DNA of 64,000 nucleotides. Source: Paracoccus aerius. Its GTDB lineage: Bacteria > Pseudomonadota > Alphaproteobacteria > Rhodobacterales > Rhodobacteraceae. Location of the stretch: contig NZ_BNCL01000003.1 in the NCBI RefSeq assembly GCF_014656455.1, forward strand, positions 186,001 to 250,000, given 5' to 3'. The notes under the pieces were generated by a model. The model did not search any database. It had not been told where the DNA came from and was given only the letters and a program-made list of their open reading frames with translations. Positions 61,653-64,000 of this stretch are shown in pieces. Made by a program: the position numbers and the translations under genes. The first letter of the stretch is position 1. The number at the start of each line of letters is the position of its first letter.

Positions 61653-63467
61653 GTGCAACAGGACCGGGCTTCACAGGTGATCGAGGACAAGGACAGCGTC
61701 AGCGCGTCAGAGCGTGTGCGGCCGCGGCTGTCCCAACCCGGCAACCCGTGGTGGCTGCGCATTGCCGTGGCGCTGATCTTCATGCTGGCGATCGTCTCGA
61801 TCTGGACGACCAATGCCTGGCTGACGACGCGGTTTTCGGAAAACACCCGCGTCCGGTCCGAACTGCGGCTGGCGCTGTACACCGGGAACCTCCTGTCGGA
61901 ATTGCAGCGGACCGCGGTGGTGCCACTGCTGCTGGCGCGCGACCCGGCCTTGATCGGGTCGCTGAACAGCAACGAGTTCTCGACCACCTCGGCCCGGCTG
62001 ATCGCCGCGCAAAAGGAAATCGGCGCGGCGTCGATCCGGCTTCTGGATGCGTCGGGGCGCACCGTGGGGTCCACCGACCGCTATCAGCTGGGCACGAACA
62101 ACGTCCTGTCGCCCTTCTATGTCGAGGCGCTGCGGTCGCGCGATACCGTATTCACCGTCGCCAACCAGGGCGGCGGGGCCTATGAGTTCACCTATTCCCG
62201 CGCGGTCGTGGCTGATGGCAAGACGCTGGGGGTGATCGTGGTGGGGGCCGACCTCAGCCGGCTGGAACGATCCTGGGCGGGGATATCGGACGCGGTGGCC
62301 GTCACCGACAGCGAAGGCAACATCATCCTTGCGACCGAGCCGCGATGGCGCGGCCTGACCATGCCCGAGGCCCTTGCGGTGCGCGACGCGCCCTCGGCCA
62401 TCCAGCGGGCCTTCCAGGTCACCGCCGACTGGACCGCGCTGCCGATCGACGCCTATGTCCAGGGCCGCGCCGTGATGCAGGCCGAGGCGCGGATCCCCTT
62501 CCGCGGCTGGCGGATGATCAGCTTCACCACTTATGCCTCGGTCCGGGAACAGGTGAACGCGGTCCTCGCGCTTGAGATCATGGGCTTCGCGATCCTGCTG
62601 GCGGGGACGTTCTACGTGCTGTCGCGCCGGGCGCGCAGCCAGTCGGTCGCCTATATGCGCGAATCTGCGGATCTGCGGGCGCTGAACATGCGCCTGACGC
62701 GCGAGATCGCGGAACGGGAACGGATGCAGAAGGAACTGCGGGTCGCGGAACAGACCGTGCAGCAGTCATCCAAGCTGGCGGCCCTGGGCGAGATGTCGGC
62801 GGGCGTCAGCCACGAGCTGAACCAGCCCCTGGCCGCGATGAAGACCTATCTGGCAGGGGCGCGCCTGCTGCTGCAACGCGGTCGGTCCGAAGAAGCCTTG
62901 TCCAGCTTCCAGCGGATCGACGACCTGATCGAACGCATGGGCGCGATCACCCGGCAACTGAAATCCTATGCCCGCAAGGGCGGCGAGGCGGTCGAGCCCG
63001 TTGACCTGCGCGCCGCCGTCAGCAGCGCCCTGACCATGATGGAGCCGCAGTTGCGGGGCCGCACGATCCGCGTGACCCGCAACCTGCCGCGCCGCCCGGT
63101 GACGGTCATGGCCGACCGGATACGGCTGGAACAGGTCATCATCAACCTGCTGCGCAACGCCGTCGATGCGGTGCGAGACAAGCGCGACGCCCGGATCGAG
63201 ATCACTGTCGAAACCGGCGCCCATGCCTATGTGCTGGTGCGCGACAACGGCCCCGGCATCCTGGATCTGGAAAAGCTGTTCGAGCCGTTCTGGACCACGA
63301 AGAAACCAGGCGAGGGGACGGGCTTGGGTCTTGCCATCTCGTCCAGCATCGTCGCCGATTTCGGCGGCCGCCTGACCGCCCATAACGAAGATGAAGGAGC
63401 CGTGTTCGCGGTGGAACTGCCCTTGCAGAAGCCAAGGCAGGATCCGCAAGCCCTGGCCGCCGAATGA
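61653..63467 (+). CDS. dctB: Sensor histidine kinase of the DctB type
   Basis: 604-residue membrane kinase. Two membrane segments (about 31-50 and 307-325) bracket a periplasmic sensing domain (Cache-like), followed by a coiled-coil region, the HisKA motif SAGVSHELNQPLAA (His387) and the ATPase domain with INLLRNAVDAV, DNGPGI and GTGLGLAIS. This order matches DctB, the C4-dicarboxylate sensor, and dctD follows 22 nt downstream. The start is a GTG at 61653; another GTG at 61677 would also do, as no clear Shine-Dalgarno precedes either. dctP/Q/M transporter genes are not seen in the window. Confidence 0.88.
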   Translation: MQQDRASQVIEDKDSVSASERVRPRLSQPGNPWWLRIAVALIFMLAIVSIWTTNAWLTTRFSENTRVRSELRLALYTGNLLSELQRTAVVPLLLARDPALIGSLNSNEFSTTSARLIAAQKEIGAASIRLLDASGRTVGSTDRYQLGTNNVLSPFYVEALRSRDTVFTVANQGGGAYEFTYSRAVVADGKTLGVIVVGADLSRLERSWAGISDAVAVTDSEGNIILATEPRWRGLTMPEALAVRDAPSAIQRAFQVTADWTALPIDAYVQGRAVMQAEARIPFRGWRMISFTTYASVREQVNAVLALEIMGFAILLAGTFYVLSRRARSQSVAYMRESADLRALNMRLTREIAERERMQKELRVAEQTVQQSSKLAALGEMSAGVSHELNQPLAAMKTYLAGARLLLQRGRSEEALSSFQRIDDLIERMGAITRQLKSYARKGGEAVEPVDLRAAVSSALTMMEPQLRGRTIRVTRNLPRRPVTVMADRIRLEQVIINLLRNAVDAVRDKRDARIEITVETGAHAYVLVRDNGPGILDLEKLFEPFWTTKKPGEGTGLGLAISSSIVADFGGRLTAHNEDEGAVFAVELPLQKPRQDPQALAAE

Positions 63468-63489
63468 CTGTTCGAGAGAGGAAGTCCCT

Positions 63490-64000
63490 ATGTCCCGCAA
63501 ATTGAAGATTGCGATTGTCGACGACGAACCCGACATGCGGGAATCGATCAGCCAGTGGTTGGTCCTGTCCGGGTTTGAAACCGAAACCTATCCCAGTGCA
63601 GAAGACGCGCTGAAGGTCATCGGGGCCGACTGGCCCGGGATCGTGGTATCCGACATCCGGATGCCCGGCATGGATGGCATTGCCTTCCTGAAGCGCCTGA
63701 TGGGCCTGGATTCGGGCCTGCCGGTGATCCTGATCACCGGTCATGGCGACGTGCCCATGGCCGTCGAGGCGATGCGGATCGGGGCGATGGACTTCATGGA
63801 GAAGCCCTTCAACCCCGACAAGATGACGACGCTGGCCAAGAAGGCCACGCAGATGCGGCGCATGACGCTGGACAACCGCGCCCTGCGCCGCGACCTGTCG
63901 GAAGGCCAGCAGGTGATGTCCAAGCTGATCGGCACCAGCCCGGTGATGGAGCGCCTGCGCGAGGATATCCTGGATCTGGGCCAGGCGGACGGTCACGTGC
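63490..64000 (+). CDS. dctD: Sigma-54-type response regulator DctD, N-terminal part (cut by window end)
   Basis: 170 residues are visible of about 440. The receiver domain has the acidic pair Asp11-Asp12, the phospho-acceptor Asp55 (SDIRMPG) and the Lys in FMEKPFNP. The sequence after about 145 (KLIGTSPVMERLREDILDLG) is the linker into an AAA+ sigma-54-activating domain, which continues beyond 64000. Preceded by GAGGAAG. It forms a two-component system with dctB, expected to activate C4-dicarboxylate transporter genes. Confidence 0.9.
   Translation, partial: MSRKLKIAIVDDEPDMRESISQWLVLSGFETETYPSAEDALKVIGADWPGIVVSDIRMPGMDGIAFLKRLMGLDSGLPVILITGHGDVPMAVEAMRIGAMDFMEKPFNPDKMTTLAKKATQMRRMTLDNRALRRDLSEGQQVMSKLIGTSPVMERLREDILDLGQADGHV

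Noticed and set aside
1..64000. CRISPR array, rRNA, insertion sequence or prophage
   Set aside because: No repeat-spacer pattern, no rRNA-like sequence, and no transposase- or phage-like protein was seen.

Overview
The window is an ordinary stretch of chromosome from a high-GC alphaproteobacterium of the Rhodobacteraceae type, most likely Paracoccus or a close relative. That placement is inferred from gene order, the coding style (dense ATGA/GTGA start-stop overlaps, many GC-rich hairpin terminators) and family-typical members: a DUF6280-like protein, a def/def-like/fmt cluster, an Rrf2/IscR-like regulator without cluster cysteines, and a Hint-domain protein. It holds about 67 protein genes, one tRNA and no visible rRNA, insertion sequence, prophage or CRISPR array.

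Layout. 1-4.4 kb: start of accA (cut by the window edge), an L,D-transpeptidase coupled to a PatB/MalY C-S lyase, then peptide deformylase, a degenerate deformylase paralogue and fmt. 4.4-10.1 kb: secA facing away from a parvulin-argJ-mutT operon, then a 42-residue orphan protein with a strong terminator. 10.1-15.8 kb (minus): rimP-nusA-ylxR-infB, the classic transcription/translation operon, with a promoter and a terminator-like hairpin in its leader. 15.8-21.7 kb: pip, ubiG, a MarR regulator, grxC, comF, an NDUFAF5-like methyltransferase coupled to hemH, and a charged hypothetical protein. 21.7-25 kb: envelope genes (two more L,D-transpeptidases and a CAP-domain lipoprotein).

23.8-29.6 kb (minus) is a five-gene run, hslO-nudL-cca-ABC exporter-rlmD, in which all four junctions are 4-nt overlaps. 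29.8-34.8 kb: a Nudix hydrolase, a REC-PP2C phosphatase, ilvA, argG and mogA. 34.9-36.1 kb is an islet of lower GC with a GT61-type glycosyltransferase. 36.1-37.2 kb: lrgAB. 37.3-45.8 kb: smc (TTG start), a RidA-family protein, glycerophosphodiesterase, a FemAB-like acyltransferase, peroxiredoxin, a ferredoxin-reductase-like flavoprotein and rsmD. 45.8-54.7 kb: a DUF305 protein, a class V aminotransferase, an MsbA-like exporter with ygfZ, a MOSC protein, efp, a DUF6280-like protein, a PfkB kinase, a minimal zincin and gltX.

54.8-64 kb: tRNA-Met(CAU), a small outer-membrane beta-barrel protein, an Rrf2 regulator, an alpha/beta hydrolase, a protein made of two tandem HD hydrolase domains, the Hint-domain protein, icd, purQ, and the dctB-dctD two-component pair (dctD cut by the window end).

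No obviously new multi-gene system is visible. The most noteworthy items are the duplicated HD protein, the catalytically stripped deformylase paralogue, the possible attenuator in front of rimP-nusA, a dispersed intergenic hairpin element, convergent gene pairs whose two stop codons share one CTAG, and several proteins that lack the hallmark residues of their families.
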